Positions 53,501 to 61,700 of a stretch of 64,000 nucleotides of DNA are shown piece after piece. Where the stretch lies: positions 124,001 to 188,000 of the forward strand of contig NZ_NESL01000005.1 in assembly GCF_003063435.1 (NCBI RefSeq), in the 5' to 3' direction. How positions within the stretch are numbered: the stretch's first letter is position 1; each line of letters opens with the position of its first letter. The translations under genes were made by a program, and so were the position numbers. The notes under the pieces were generated by a model that saw only the letters and a program-made list of their open reading frames with translations, did no database searches and had not been told where the DNA came from. This stretch comes from Limnohabitans sp. 2KL-1. Its GTDB lineage: Bacteria > Pseudomonadota > Gammaproteobacteria > Burkholderiales > Burkholderiaceae_C.

Positions 53501-56500
53501 CAGAGCCGGCGTTGGTGACCACCGGCACATCGTTGGTGCCGTTGATCGTGACGGTGATGGTCTGGTCCACATAAGCGCCAAAGTCATCCGTCACACGCGC
53601 CGTGTACGTTTGTGTGACGCTCTCACCTTCCTTGAGCGCCTGTGTCGCCGCCAGGCTGTTGTTGAGCGTGTACGTCCACACGCCGGTGCCGGAGACGATG
53701 GCAATGCTGCCGTAGGTCGTACTCGGCGTGGCGTCGGCGATGGTCCAAGTCTTGGTAGCCGATGCATCGACATCGCTGGATGTCAGCGTGCCCGTTGCTG
53801 TGGCCGTACCGACCACGACCGTGCCGTCATCCTCGTGGCCCGCTTCGGTGACACTGCCAAGCAGCGCAGAACCAGCGTTGGTCACCACCGGAACATCGTT
53901 GGTGCCATTGATCGTGACGGTGATGGTCTGGTCCACATAAGCGCCAAAGTCATCCGTCACCCGCGCCGTGTAAGTTTGCGTGACGCTCTGGCCTTCCTTG
54001 AGCGCCTGCGTGGCTGCTAGGCTGTTGTCCAGCGTGTAAGTCCACACGCCGGTGTCAGCGACCAAGGCGATGCTGCCGTAGGTTGTGCTTGGTGTGCCTT
54101 GCAAACTCCAGGCCTTGGTGGCCGATGCATCGACATCGCTGGAAGTCAGCGTGCCCGTTGCTGTGGCCGTACCGGCCACCACCACGCCAGGGTCGGTGTG
54201 GCCCGCTTCGGTGACGCTGCCAGCCCTGTCCGCAGCCAGGTTAGTCACCACCGGCACGTCATTGGTGCCGTTGATCGTGACGGTGATGGTCTGGTCCGCA
54301 TAAGCGCCAAAGTCATCCGTCACACGCGCCGTGTACGTTTGTGTGACGCTCTCACCTTCCTTGAGCGCCTGTGTCGCCGCCAGGCTGTTGTTGAGCGTGT
54401 ACGTCCACACGCCGGTGCCGGAGACGATGGCAATGCTGCCGTAGGTCGTACTCGGCGTGGCGTCGGCGATGGTCCACGTCTTGGTGGCCGATGCATCGAC
54501 ATCGCTGGATGTCAGCGTACCCGTTGCCGTAGCCGTACCGGCCACCACCACGCCAGGGTCGGTGTGGCCCGCTTCGGTGACGCTACCAAGCAGCGCAGAG
54601 CCGGCGTTGGTGACCACCGGCACATCGTTGGTGCCGTTGATCGTGACGGTGATGGTCTGGTCCACATAGGCACCAAAGTCGTCGGTGACGCGCGCCGTGT
54701 AGCTTTGCGTGACTGTCTCGCCTTCCTTGAGCGCCTGTGTCGCCGCCAAACTGTTGTTCAGCGTGTACGTCCACACGCCGGTGCCGGAGACGATGGCAAT
54801 GCTGCCGTAGGTCGTACTCGGCGTGGCGTCAGCGATGGTCCACGTCTTGGTGGCCGATGCATCGACATCGCTGGAAGTCAGCGTGCCCGTTGCTGTGGCC
54901 GTACCGGCCACCACCACGCCAGGGTCGGTGTGGCCCGCTTCGGTGACGCTGCCAAGCAGCGCAGAGCCAGCGTTGGTCACCACCGGCACATCGTTGTTGC
55001 CATTGATCGTGACGGTGATGGTCTGGTCCACATAGGCACCAAAGTCGTCGGTGACGCGCGCCGTGTAGCTTTGCGTGACTGTCTCGCCTTCCTTGAGCGC
55101 CTGTGTCGCCACCAGACTGTTGTTCAGCGTGTAAGTCCACACGCCGGTGTTGGCGACCAACGCGATGCTGCCGTAGGTTGTGCTTGGTGTGCCTTGCAGA
55201 CTCCAAGTCTTGGTGGCGCCCGTGTCCACATCACTAGAGGTCAGCGTACCAGTGGCCGTCACCGTGCCGTCAACCACCACTCCTGCATCCGTGTGGCCCG
55301 CTTCGGTGACGTTACCAGACCTAGCGGCGCTGTCGTTGGTGACCACCGGCACATCGTTGGTGCCGGTAATGGTGATGGTCACCGTCTGATCAACGTAGGC
55401 CCCTTTGTCATCGGTGACTCTCACCGTATAGGTTTCGTTAACGCTCGCACCTTCGGCAAGCGCCTGTGTATCCGTGTCGCTGTTGGCCAACGTGTAGGTC
55501 CACACGCCCGTGCTGGAGTTCAGTGCGATGCTGCCGTAGGTTGTGCTTGGTGTGCCTTGCAGACTCCAAGTCTTGGTGGCACCCGTGTCCACATCACTAG
55601 AGGTCAGCGTACCAGTGGCCGTCACCGTGCCGTCAACCACCACTCCTGCATCCGTGTGGCCCGCTTCGATCACGGTGCCTTCCGCATCGGTGCTGGCATT
55701 GGTGACCACCGGCACATCGTTGGTGCCGGTGATGGTGACCACCACCGTCTGGTCCGCCGTGGCCAAGCTGCTGTCGGTGACGCGCACCGTGTAGGTCAGC
55801 GTCAAGTGCTCGCCTGCAGCCAAGTAGTCGAAGGCCTCGCTGGTCGAGTTAAAGCTCCAGTTGATGGTGCCTGTGGTTTGCCCGTCATCAATGATGCTGG
55901 CACTTGCCAGGGTCAGGTAGCCCTTCAAGGTAGCGTCATCCGGCGTGATGCCCGTGGTGGCGTCGCTCTTGACCACCGACAACACTTGCGCTGTGACGGT
56001 GTTGGTCAGGTCCACATCGGTCACGCTCAGCGTGCCGCTGGTGCTCAGCGCCGCGTTGGTTTCGGTCAGGGTCTTGGCCGCGCTGTCGCTGCCGCCCACG
56101 CTGATCACCGGCGCATCGTTGGTGCCGGTGATGGTGATCACCACGTTGCGGTCCGCCGTGGAGCTGCTGCTGTCGGTGACGCGCACCACATAGGTCAGCC
56201 GCAGTAGCTCGCCGTCGGCCAGGTAATTGAAGGCCTCGCTCGCCGAGTTGAAGCTCCAGCTGATGGTGCCGGTGGTTTGCGTGGCATCGATGATGCTGGT
56301 ACTGGCCAGGGTGAGGTAGCCTTTAAGGGTCGCATCGCTGGGGGTAATGCCGGTGATGCTGTAGCCCTTGGCCACCGACAACACCTGCGCGGTGACGGTG
56401 TTGGTCAAGTCCACATCGGTCACGCTCAGCGTGCCGCTGGTGCTCAGCGCCGAGTTGGTTTCGGTCAGGGTCTTGGTCGCGCTGTCGCTGCCGCCCACGC

Positions 56501-58685
56501 TGATCACCGGCGCGTCGTTGGTGCCGGTGATGGTGACCACCACCGTCTGGTCTGCTGTGTCCGCGCTGCTGTCGGTGACGCGCACGGTGTACGTCAGCGT
56601 CAGGTGCTCGCCTGCAGCCAGGTAGTTGAAGGCCTCGCTGGCCGAGTTGAAGGTCCAACTGATGGTGCCGGCGGTGTGCGAGGCATCGATGATGCTGGCA
56701 CTTGCCAGGGTCAGGTAGCCCTTCAGGGTGGCGTCGTCCGGCGTGATGCCCGTGGTGGTGTCGCTCTTGGCCACCGAAAACACTTGCGCTGTGACGGTGT
56801 TGGTCAGGTCCACATCGGTCACGCTCAGCGTGCCGCTGGTGCTCAGCGCCGCGTTGGTTTCGGTCAGGGTCTTGGCCGCGCTGTCGCTGCCGCCCACGCT
56901 GATCACCGGCGCGTCGTTGCTGCCGGTGATGGTGATGGTGACAACTTGCGGGGTCCCGTCAGCGGTGGTCACCGTGAACGTGTCGCTCAGCGTGGCGCTG
57001 GCAGCGAGCGCCTGCACCGTCGCGTTATTGTTGTCGAGCGTGTAGGTCCATACGCCAGCTGCCGTCATGGTGTAAGTACCATAGCCGCCGGTACTGGCCG
57101 TGGCCGAGCTCACCGCTGTGAACGTGTTGGCCGTGTTGTCAACGTCGGTGTCCGTGAGCGTGCCTGTGGCCGTCGGGGTTCCCGTGGTGGCATTGGCCAC
57201 ACCGCCCGCTTCAACCACGGCGCCCGTGCTGGTGCCGCTGATCACGGCCGCATCGTTGCTGCCGGTGATGGTGATCGTGACAACTTGCGGGGTCCCGTCA
57301 GCGGTGGTCACCGTGAAGGTGTCGCTGAGCGTGGCGCTGGCAGCGAGCGCCTGCACCGTCACGTTGTTGTTGTTGAGCGTGTAGGTCCACGCGCCACCTG
57401 CCGTCATGGTGTAAGTACCATAGCCTCCAGTACTTGCCGTGGCCGTGCTCACCGCCGTGAACGTGTCGGCCGTGTTGTCAACATCGGTGTCCGTGAGCGT
57501 GCCTGTGGCCGTGGGGGTGCCGACTGTGCCGTTGGTGGTGCCGCCAGCTTCGAGCACTGCGCCCGTGCTGGTGCCACTGATCACGGCCGCGTCGTTGGTG
57601 CCCAGGATACTGACCGTGATGACCTGCTGGGTGCCATCGGCCGTGGCCACGGTCACCGAGTCGGTGTAGGTCTGACCGCTCACGAACTCATTGTGGGCGT
57701 CGTTGGCGGTGTAGGTCCAGGCGCCGTTGGTGCCGATGCTGAACTTGCCGTAACTGTTACTGCCTGCTGCGTCGGTCTGGGCAATAAACAGGTTGGCCGT
57801 GCCGTCCACGTCGGTCGAGGTGAGCGTGCCGCTGGCCGTCAATGCGATATTTGTTTCCGTCAAGCTGGCAGTGCTGGTGCCCGAGATCACAGCCGCATCG
57901 TTGGTGCCCAGAATGCTGACGGTGATGTTTTGCGAGAAGGTGGCTGTAGATACGGTAATCGTGTCGGTGTAGGTTGTTCCGCCCACATAGGTATCATGCG
58001 GCGCTGCGGTAACGTAGGTCCAGGCACCGGTTGTATCGATACTGAACCAGCCGCGACCGCTGCTGCCGGCCACCATGGTTATTGGATCGAAGCTTTCGCT
58101 GCTATCCAGCTTGCCACCAGTGCTGAGTACCTCGTTTGTTTCTGTCAGGCTGGCTGTACTGACGCCTGTGATACCCCCTATCAGCAGTGCCCCATACCCC
58201 ACCATCGCCGCATCCGACAAAGCCACGTTGGTTTCAATGGCTCCGGTTTGCTGCTCCAGCACCCAGTCCCCGCCCAGCGCAGCAGCACCAGTCAGGTCAC
58301 TCGACGCCGCCACATCGGCGCCCGTCAGGTCGGCCAGCGCGGCCACAAAGGCCTGGCCGGTGTCGCCTTGCGCCACGTCGCAACCATAAATTAACCAGTC
58401 TGCATCGGTCGTCAACGCAGCACCGATGATGGCCAGCGTGTCGGCATGGCTGGACAGGTTGGTGGCGTCCAGCGTCAGGCTGCCCAGGCTCAGGCTGGCC
58501 GGTCCACCATGGCTGAACAGGTGCAGCGCCGTGACGTCGCTGTGCCCCTGCAGAATCTGCGCCATTTGCGCCAGCGCGTCACCACGCCCATCAAGCAGAT
58601 GTAACTCTGCGCCTGCAGGCAGACCGGCCAACAGCGTGTCCAGGTCGGTCAGGTTATCAAGTGCAAAGATGATCTGGTTGTTCAT
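47553..58685 (-). CDS. Giant RTX/VCBS-type adhesin with N-terminal DUF4347
   Basis: This encodes 3710 residues from ATG 58685 (58709 also possible). Order: (1) DUF4347, residues ~1-165, with LHLFSHGG (His59) and LIYGCDVAQG (Cys102), ending GADVAASSDLTGA; (2) cadherin/Ig-like VCBS repeats, including NDAAVISGTS- and NDAPVISVGG-type units; (3) ten near-identical 121-122-residue repeats opening NDVPVVTN (52065-55727); (4) two diverged domains; (5) RTX repeats such as GGAGNDTLTGN and GLGKDVLTGGTGNDTF; (6) a C-terminal T1SS signal region (LIYNITTGILYYDADGSG ... LAATDFVFVA). The architecture is that of a calcium-folded, one-step-exported giant adhesin. No LapA-type retention module or Sec signal is seen. 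The TolC-ABC-HlyD operon at 8-13 kb is the probable exporter. Confidence 0.93.
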   Translation of the reverse strand: MNNQIIFALDNLTDLDTLLAGLPAGAELHLLDGRGDALAQMAQILQGHSDVTALHLFSHGGPASLSLGSLTLDATNLSSHADTLAIIGAALTTDADWLIYGCDVAQGDTGQAFVAALADLTGADVAASSDLTGAAALGGDWVLEQQTGAIETNVALSDAAMVGYGALLIGGITGVSTASLTETNEVLSTGGKLDSSESFDPITMVAGSSGRGWFSIDTTGAWTYVTAAPHDTYVGGTTYTDTITVSTATFSQNITVSILGTNDAAVISGTSTASLTETNIALTASGTLTSTDVDGTANLFIAQTDAAGSNSYGKFSIGTNGAWTYTANDAHNEFVSGQTYTDSVTVATADGTQQVITVSILGTNDAAVISGTSTGAVLEAGGTTNGTVGTPTATGTLTDTDVDNTADTFTAVSTATASTGGYGTYTMTAGGAWTYTLNNNNVTVQALAASATLSDTFTVTTADGTPQVVTITITGSNDAAVISGTSTGAVVEAGGVANATTGTPTATGTLTDTDVDNTANTFTAVSSATASTGGYGTYTMTAAGVWTYTLDNNNATVQALAASATLSDTFTVTTADGTPQVVTITITGSNDAPVISVGGSDSAAKTLTETNAALSTSGTLSVTDVDLTNTVTAQVFSVAKSDTTTGITPDDATLKGYLTLASASIIDASHTAGTISWTFNSASEAFNYLAAGEHLTLTYTVRVTDSSADTADQTVVVTITGTNDAPVISVGGSDSATKTLTETNSALSTSGTLSVTDVDLTNTVTAQVLSVAKGYSITGITPSDATLKGYLTLASTSIIDATQTTGTISWSFNSASEAFNYLADGELLRLTYVVRVTDSSSSTADRNVVITITGTNDAPVISVGGSDSAAKTLTETNAALSTSGTLSVTDVDLTNTVTAQVLSVVKSDATTGITPDDATLKGYLTLASASIIDDGQTTGTINWSFNSTSEAFDYLAAGEHLTLTYTVRVTDSSLATADQTVVVTITGTNDVPVVTNASTDAEGTVIEAGHTDAGVVVDGTVTATGTLTSSDVDTGATKTWSLQGTPSTTYGSIALNSSTGVWTYTLANSDTDTQALAEGASVNETYTVRVTDDKGAYVDQTVTITITGTNDVPVVTNDSAARSGNVTEAGHTDAGVVVDGTVTATGTLTSSDVDTGATKTWSLQGTPSTTYGSIALVANTGVWTYTLNNSLVATQALKEGETVTQSYTARVTDDFGAYVDQTITVTINGNNDVPVVTNAGSALLGSVTEAGHTDPGVVVAGTATATGTLTSSDVDASATKTWTIADATPSTTYGSIAIVSGTGVWTYTLNNSLAATQALKEGETVTQSYTARVTDDFGAYVDQTITVTINGTNDVPVVTNAGSALLGSVTEAGHTDPGVVVAGTATATGTLTSSDVDASATKTWTIADATPSTTYGSIAIVSGTGVWTYTLNNSLAATQALKEGESVTQTYTARVTDDFGAYADQTITVTINGTNDVPVVTNLAADRAGSVTEAGHTDPGVVVAGTATATGTLTSSDVDASATKAWSLQGTPSTTYGSIALVADTGVWTYTLDNSLAATQALKEGQSVTQTYTARVTDDFGAYVDQTITVTINGTNDVPVVTNAGSALLGSVTEAGHEDDGTVVVGTATATGTLTSSDVDASATKTWTIADATPSTTYGSIAIVSGTGVWTYTLNNSLAATQALKEGESVTQTYTARVTDDFGAYVDQTITVTINGTNDVPVVTNAGSALLGSVTEAGHTDPGVVVAGTATATGTLTSSDVDAAATKVWSLQGTPSTTYGSIALVADTGVWTYTLDNSLAATQALKEGQSVTQTYTARVTDDFGAYVDQTITVTINGTNDVPVVTNAGSALLGSVTEAGHEDDGTVVAGTVTATGTLTSSDVDASATKTWTIADATPSTTYGSISIVSGTGVWTYTLNNSLAATQALKEDETVTQSYTARVTDDFGAYVDQTITVTINGTNDVPVVTNLGSDRAGSVTEAGHTDPGVVVSGTPTVTGTLTSSDVDATATKTWSIADATPSTTYGSIAIVSGTGVWTYTLNNSLAATQALKEGQSVTQTYTARVTDDFGAYVDQTITVTINGTNDVPVVTNAGSALLGSVTEAGHEDDGTVVVGTATATGTLTSSDVDASATKTWTIVDATPSTTYGSIALDASTGVWTYTLDNTKTATQALKEGETVTQSYTARVTDDFGAYVDQTITVTINGTNDVPTISDVAAIGLIEATFASAQSLSANGIVSFNDVDANDVIDITTSLTTQAVWNGGTIDSTLKTLLEAGFTASTTDATPGSIGWAYTVNSANLDFLMAGETITLTYTLTATDKTDAKVSDTVTITITGTNDAPVLGSTALYVFQIEDDPTPVGAVGTPVSEFIVDVYDMDLTTPKGVAISSVDDTHGDWYYTTDGTTWVAFPSNVSLATSALLLAADANTRVYFKPDLNWNGDVNTALTLHAWDQSTGTAGTQASLAATGGSTAFSTASRSVLMKIQAVNDAPVFNQSGPSTLDYVFNGPQVLNASLAVYDVELGGTNSAVDNYDAAALTVSRVGGANSADQFLGMNGLILSGTSVVYNGSTVGRVTNSGGQLVITFNTNATQDRVNGVLQNIGYANTASASDSDQPVSLQWVFSDMNNNRLQGRDGVLTDSLLTTVTLKATTGPLNLLGSAGIDSLVGGSDADNLNGGAGVDVMNGKGGSDLYLIGSSTEHASAEIADDGADGTDEVRFTSITAGQTLTLYAADTGIERVVIGTGAGATADTSATTVLSVNASQVTNALAMVGNGGVNTLTGGLGNDTLTGNGGNDTFNVDAGSDTVTDLATGDVLKVLAGATATVNDVAAFVATALTSNAGTATLNAASAGGAIDMRLASGTAGFALVGGAGVDTLIGSKLNDTLTGGAGDTLTGFGGIDTYNITGGTVSVTDLGLGGAGVLKVSAGATVNATVTAAWTATSATQNLGTANIETKGLAVNLALADAVTANAKGFTVTNTASTATTLTGSGLADTLIGGTGADTLVGGAGNDTLTGNTGLDTFVIASGTDTLTDLGSGGAEIIQVSSGATLTATLAAAWTATAASSNSGTVNIMTNGLAVNLGAVSSGSGSFAITNTGAAAVLTGSALVDTITGGTGDDILNGGAGVDILNGGAGSDLYLFGSSADHTMAEIADGGASGTDEVRFTSITAGQTLTLYAADTGIEQVVIGTGTGATAVISGTTALNVDAALVANALTMLGNAGANSLTGTGLADSLNGGAGNDSLIGGAGNDGLTGGVGNDTLTGGADNDTFNVDVGIDTVTDLATGDVLNVSSGASLIATNVEAFVATSSDINAGTATLNAKSTGGSINMGAALGTVGFTLTGAAGADTLLGSRLNDALTGGLGNDTLTGNGGNDTFNVDAGSDTVTDLATGDVLKVLAGATATVNDVAAFVATALTSNAGTATLNAASAGGAIDMRLASGTAGFALIGGAGVDTLIGSKLNDTLTGGAGDTLTGFGGIDTYNITGGTVSVTDLGLGGAGVLKVSAGATVNATVTAAWTATSATQNLGTANIETKGLAVNLALADAVTANAKGFTVTNTASTATTLTGSGLADTLIGGTGVDTLVGGAGADRLLGGLGKDVLTGGTGNDTFAFNNLPTGTTNFDTVIDFVSGVDKLEFSKSVFTGLAGTSADFVSGAGLVKATTSAQHLIYNITTGILYYDADGSGTGSSAVAIALIGTSTHATLAATDFVFVA
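47940..48615 (-). repeat. Near-identical direct repeat in the RTX region, copy 1
   Basis: About 680 bases here match 49677-50352 almost base for base (offset 1737). Both encode the same NDTFNVDAGSDTVTDLATGD ... TNTASTATTLTGSG segment. Only a few single-base differences are visible, so the duplication is recent or kept uniform by gene conversion. Confidence 0.85.
49677..50352 (-). repeat. Near-identical direct repeat in the RTX region, copy 2
   Basis: This is the partner of 47940-48615. The repeats flank a unique segment with its own RTX units, so recombination between them would remove 1737 bases (579 codons) and keep the frame. Confidence 0.85.
52065..55727 (-). repeat. Ten tandem 363-366-base adhesin repeats
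   Basis: Ten consecutive units open with NDVPVVTN and end with ARVTDDFGAYVDQTITVTIN or close variants. Two sub-types alternate irregularly: 122 residues with TWTIADATPS (or a close variant) and 121 residues with WSLQGTPS. Units share long blocks with almost no base changes; the two upstream-most units are the most diverged. Period measured between identical landmarks is 366 or 363 bases. Confidence 0.9.
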
Positions 58686-58730
58686 GGTGATTCTCTGGCT
58701 TAAGGACATCGCCAATCGGCGTGCGACTTC

Positions 58731-58765
58731 AATTAAAAAAGGGGACAGTCAGAGTGACCGTCCCC
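58731..58765 (-). terminator. Intrinsic terminator of the beta-strand-repeat gene
   Basis: On the minus strand a stem of GGGGAC plus GTCA pairs with TGAC plus GTCCCC (58741-58765; one A-C mismatch, 3-base loop) and is followed directly by six T residues (58735-58740). It sits 20 bases beyond the stop of the upstream giant gene and 46 bases before the adhesin start. Confidence 0.85.
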
Positions 58766-58784
58766 GATAGAGGGCTAGGCCCTG

Positions 58785-61700
58785 TTAACGCAAAGCAACG
58801 ATGCGGTTGACTGCAGAGTTACCCACGGCCTGTGCAGCCACACTGTTGCCGCTGACCGTAGCTTGCCCGCCGGTCACACCACCGGCGCCTGCAATGCCGA
58901 TGCTGACATTGCTGACGGATGCGTTGACTGCGCCCAGGTTGTATTGCACGTTGCTGATGCCGGCTGAGGCGGCGTTGGCATTACCCGTCAACGCGCTCAT
59001 GCCCAGTGAGTTGCTGGCGGTGTTGCCATAACCCGAAGCCACGACCGCATTGTTTTGCACCAAGGCTGTGCTGTAGCTCTGGCCGGTGGTTGAACCCATA
59101 CCGATCGATGCATATTGCACCGTAGCGTTGATGGCACTGTTGTTGCCCTGGTAGTTCAGCACCGCAAATGTGGCATTGCTGGTGGTCGAGTTGGTCAGCC
59201 CTGTGGCACTCGAACTCGACCCTGTAACACCACCATCGCTGATGCCATTGAGCGCCGTGGCGCTGAGCGTGTTGAGCGAGGTGTTGCCACCGGCCTGTGC
59301 ATTCAGAACGTTGCCCGACACCGTAGCCGTGCTGCTGGTGATGGTTGGCACTGGTGGTGCAATACCAACCGTGGTCCCTGTAGCTGCGGTCGAACCGCCG
59401 ATGGTGGCCGACACGCCAGTACCACCTGCATCGCTGGTCTGCACATTGTTCACGGCACCGCTGCCAGCCAGGGTATTGCTGGCCTGCAAGTTCAACGCGT
59501 TGCTGGCGTAGTTGACATTGGCCTTGGCTGTGACGGTGTTGTCCGAAACTGTCATCTTGCTGCCGGTCGCGGATGATGCAGCTGAAATCCCGATGAGTTC
59601 GGGTTGCGCAAAGGCAGAAACCTCGCCGGTCGTCCCGCTCTGCACGTTCTGCACCGAGAAGGCCGCACCCGATGAAGCGCTGGTCAGCGCGGTCACACCG
59701 CTCAAGGAAGAGACCGTGGTGTCGTTACCGCGTGCGCCATCGGCCGCCAGTGTGGCTCCCGAGACTGTCTGCGTATTGAACGCCTCGTTCATGCCGGCCG
59801 ACACCAGCAAGCTGTTGCTGGAAACGGTGGCCGCAGTGCCATTGAGCTGGTCTGTTTTCACCGCTAAGGTATTAACCCCGTCGGTTGCCGCCTGAGTGGC
59901 GGCCACCGAAGCCGTACCAGTCTGCACCGACAACAAAGCACCCGTCAGTCCGCTCTGGTTGGCACCGGTCAAGGTCAGGTTGTTGCCCGCGCTGTTGGCT
60001 TGCGCCACCGAGGCAGCGGTGTTGCCGCTGACTGTGATGGCACCACCGGTCACCGATGCTGCTGGCACATTGACGATTTGTGTCGACGACAGAGTCGCTT
60101 CCAACGCACCGCTTTGATTTTGCACGTTGGAGACGGCAAAGTCGGCGGTGGTCACGGCGGGGGTGAGGCTGGTGTAGCTGGAGCCGCCAGTGTTAGCTAA
60201 TTCTCCGATCGAATTGCCACTCAGGTTGGCCGAGTCCACACTGAGCGCATTGCTGGCCGAGGTGCCCACCGCCAGTGCTCTGGCCACGTTGCCGCTGAAT
60301 GTGATGTTGGAGGGTGCCCCCGCCGTGCCAACCGTGGCAACGGTCGCACCGATCACACCCTGGGTCGCCGTGGTGGTCGTCGTAAGAACTGAATCGCTGA
60401 CCTGCAGGTTGCCCACTGATGCACTGGCGTTCGCGCTGTTGGTGCCGGACAGTGCCAGCACGTTGGTGGCGCTCAGGCTCTGGGCAATGCCCTGCACCGA
60501 ATTGCCAGTCACACTCAAGGGTGAAGTCGTCACGGCTGCTGCAGCACTCAGGGCGATGCTTTGCATGCCTGTGACATCAGCCGACACCGCACCGGCCTTC
60601 TGGCTCTGGTTGTTGACCAGGCTGAAGTCAGCGGTCTGGGCCAAGGTGCCAGCGCTTTGATTGGCGGTGGACACACCTGTTTCGGTGGCCGTTGTGCCCA
60701 CAGGGTTACCTGTCAACACCGCAGCCGACGCGCGCACCACGTTGGTCGCCGAAGCCCCAGTGGCCACAGCTTGGGCCGAGTTGCCACTCACGGTCAGGCT
60801 GGAAGTGCCCACGCTGGTCAAACCGGAGCTGATGCCTTGTTGGGCCGTGGTATCGGCCGTAACCACCGATGTGCTGACCTGCAGGTTGGCCAGGGCGCTC
60901 GTGGCATCCAGGCTGGTGGTGCCGGACAAGTTAAGTGCATTGCTGGCACTCAGGCTCTGGGCCGTGCTTTGCACGGTATTGCCGCTCAGGGTGAGTTGCG
61001 AACCGGTGACCGCTGCAGCTGCTGCATCGCTGATGGTTTGTGTGCCACTCGTCACGGTAGCGCTCACCGCACCCGACTGGTTCTGGCTGCTCGACAGCGC
61101 AAAGTCAGCGCGTTGGGTGATACCCGTTGGAGTGGTGCCTGTGTACCCTGTTTGGAGCGCCGTGGCCACTGGGTTGCCCGAAAGCACGCTAGCCGTGGCC
61201 GACAAACTGTTGTCAACCGAGGCCCCCATGCCCATGGCCTTGATGGTGTTGCCGCTGACCGTCAGCTGGGACGTGCCCAGGCTGGTGGTGCCCAAGATCG
61301 CGCCCTGGGTGGCTGTAGTGATGGTGGCTTCAACTGCCGACGTACTGGCCTGCAAGTTGCCGAGTGCTGCGGTGGCACTGGCGCTTGTGGTGCCAGACAA
61401 GGCCAGCGCGTTGCTGCCGCTCAGGCTCTGGGCAACAGCTTGCACGGCATTGCCGCTCACGGTCAGTTGTGAACCGGCAACCGCACCAGTGGCTGCGTTG
61501 TTAAAGGTCTGTGTTCCCGTGACTACGGCTTCGATCAAACCAGCTGTCTGATTCTGGCTGTTGGCAAGACTGAAGTCGGCTGTCTGGGTAATGCCAGTTG
61601 CGGTAGTGGTGGAGACGCCGGTTTGTAATACGCCTTCAGTTGCTACTTGCGTGGTCTTTGGATTGCCCGCCAAGACGGCGGCGGAAACTGACAGGCTGTT

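Noticed and set aside
52065..55727. CRISPR or satellite array
   Set aside because: Units of 363-366 bases keep one open frame and encode Ig-like domains, so this is a protein repeat.
54099..58394. Two 700-codon open frames on the plus strand
   Set aside because: Repetitive antisense reading of the adhesin repeats; no start signals and His/Arg-rich shadow composition.
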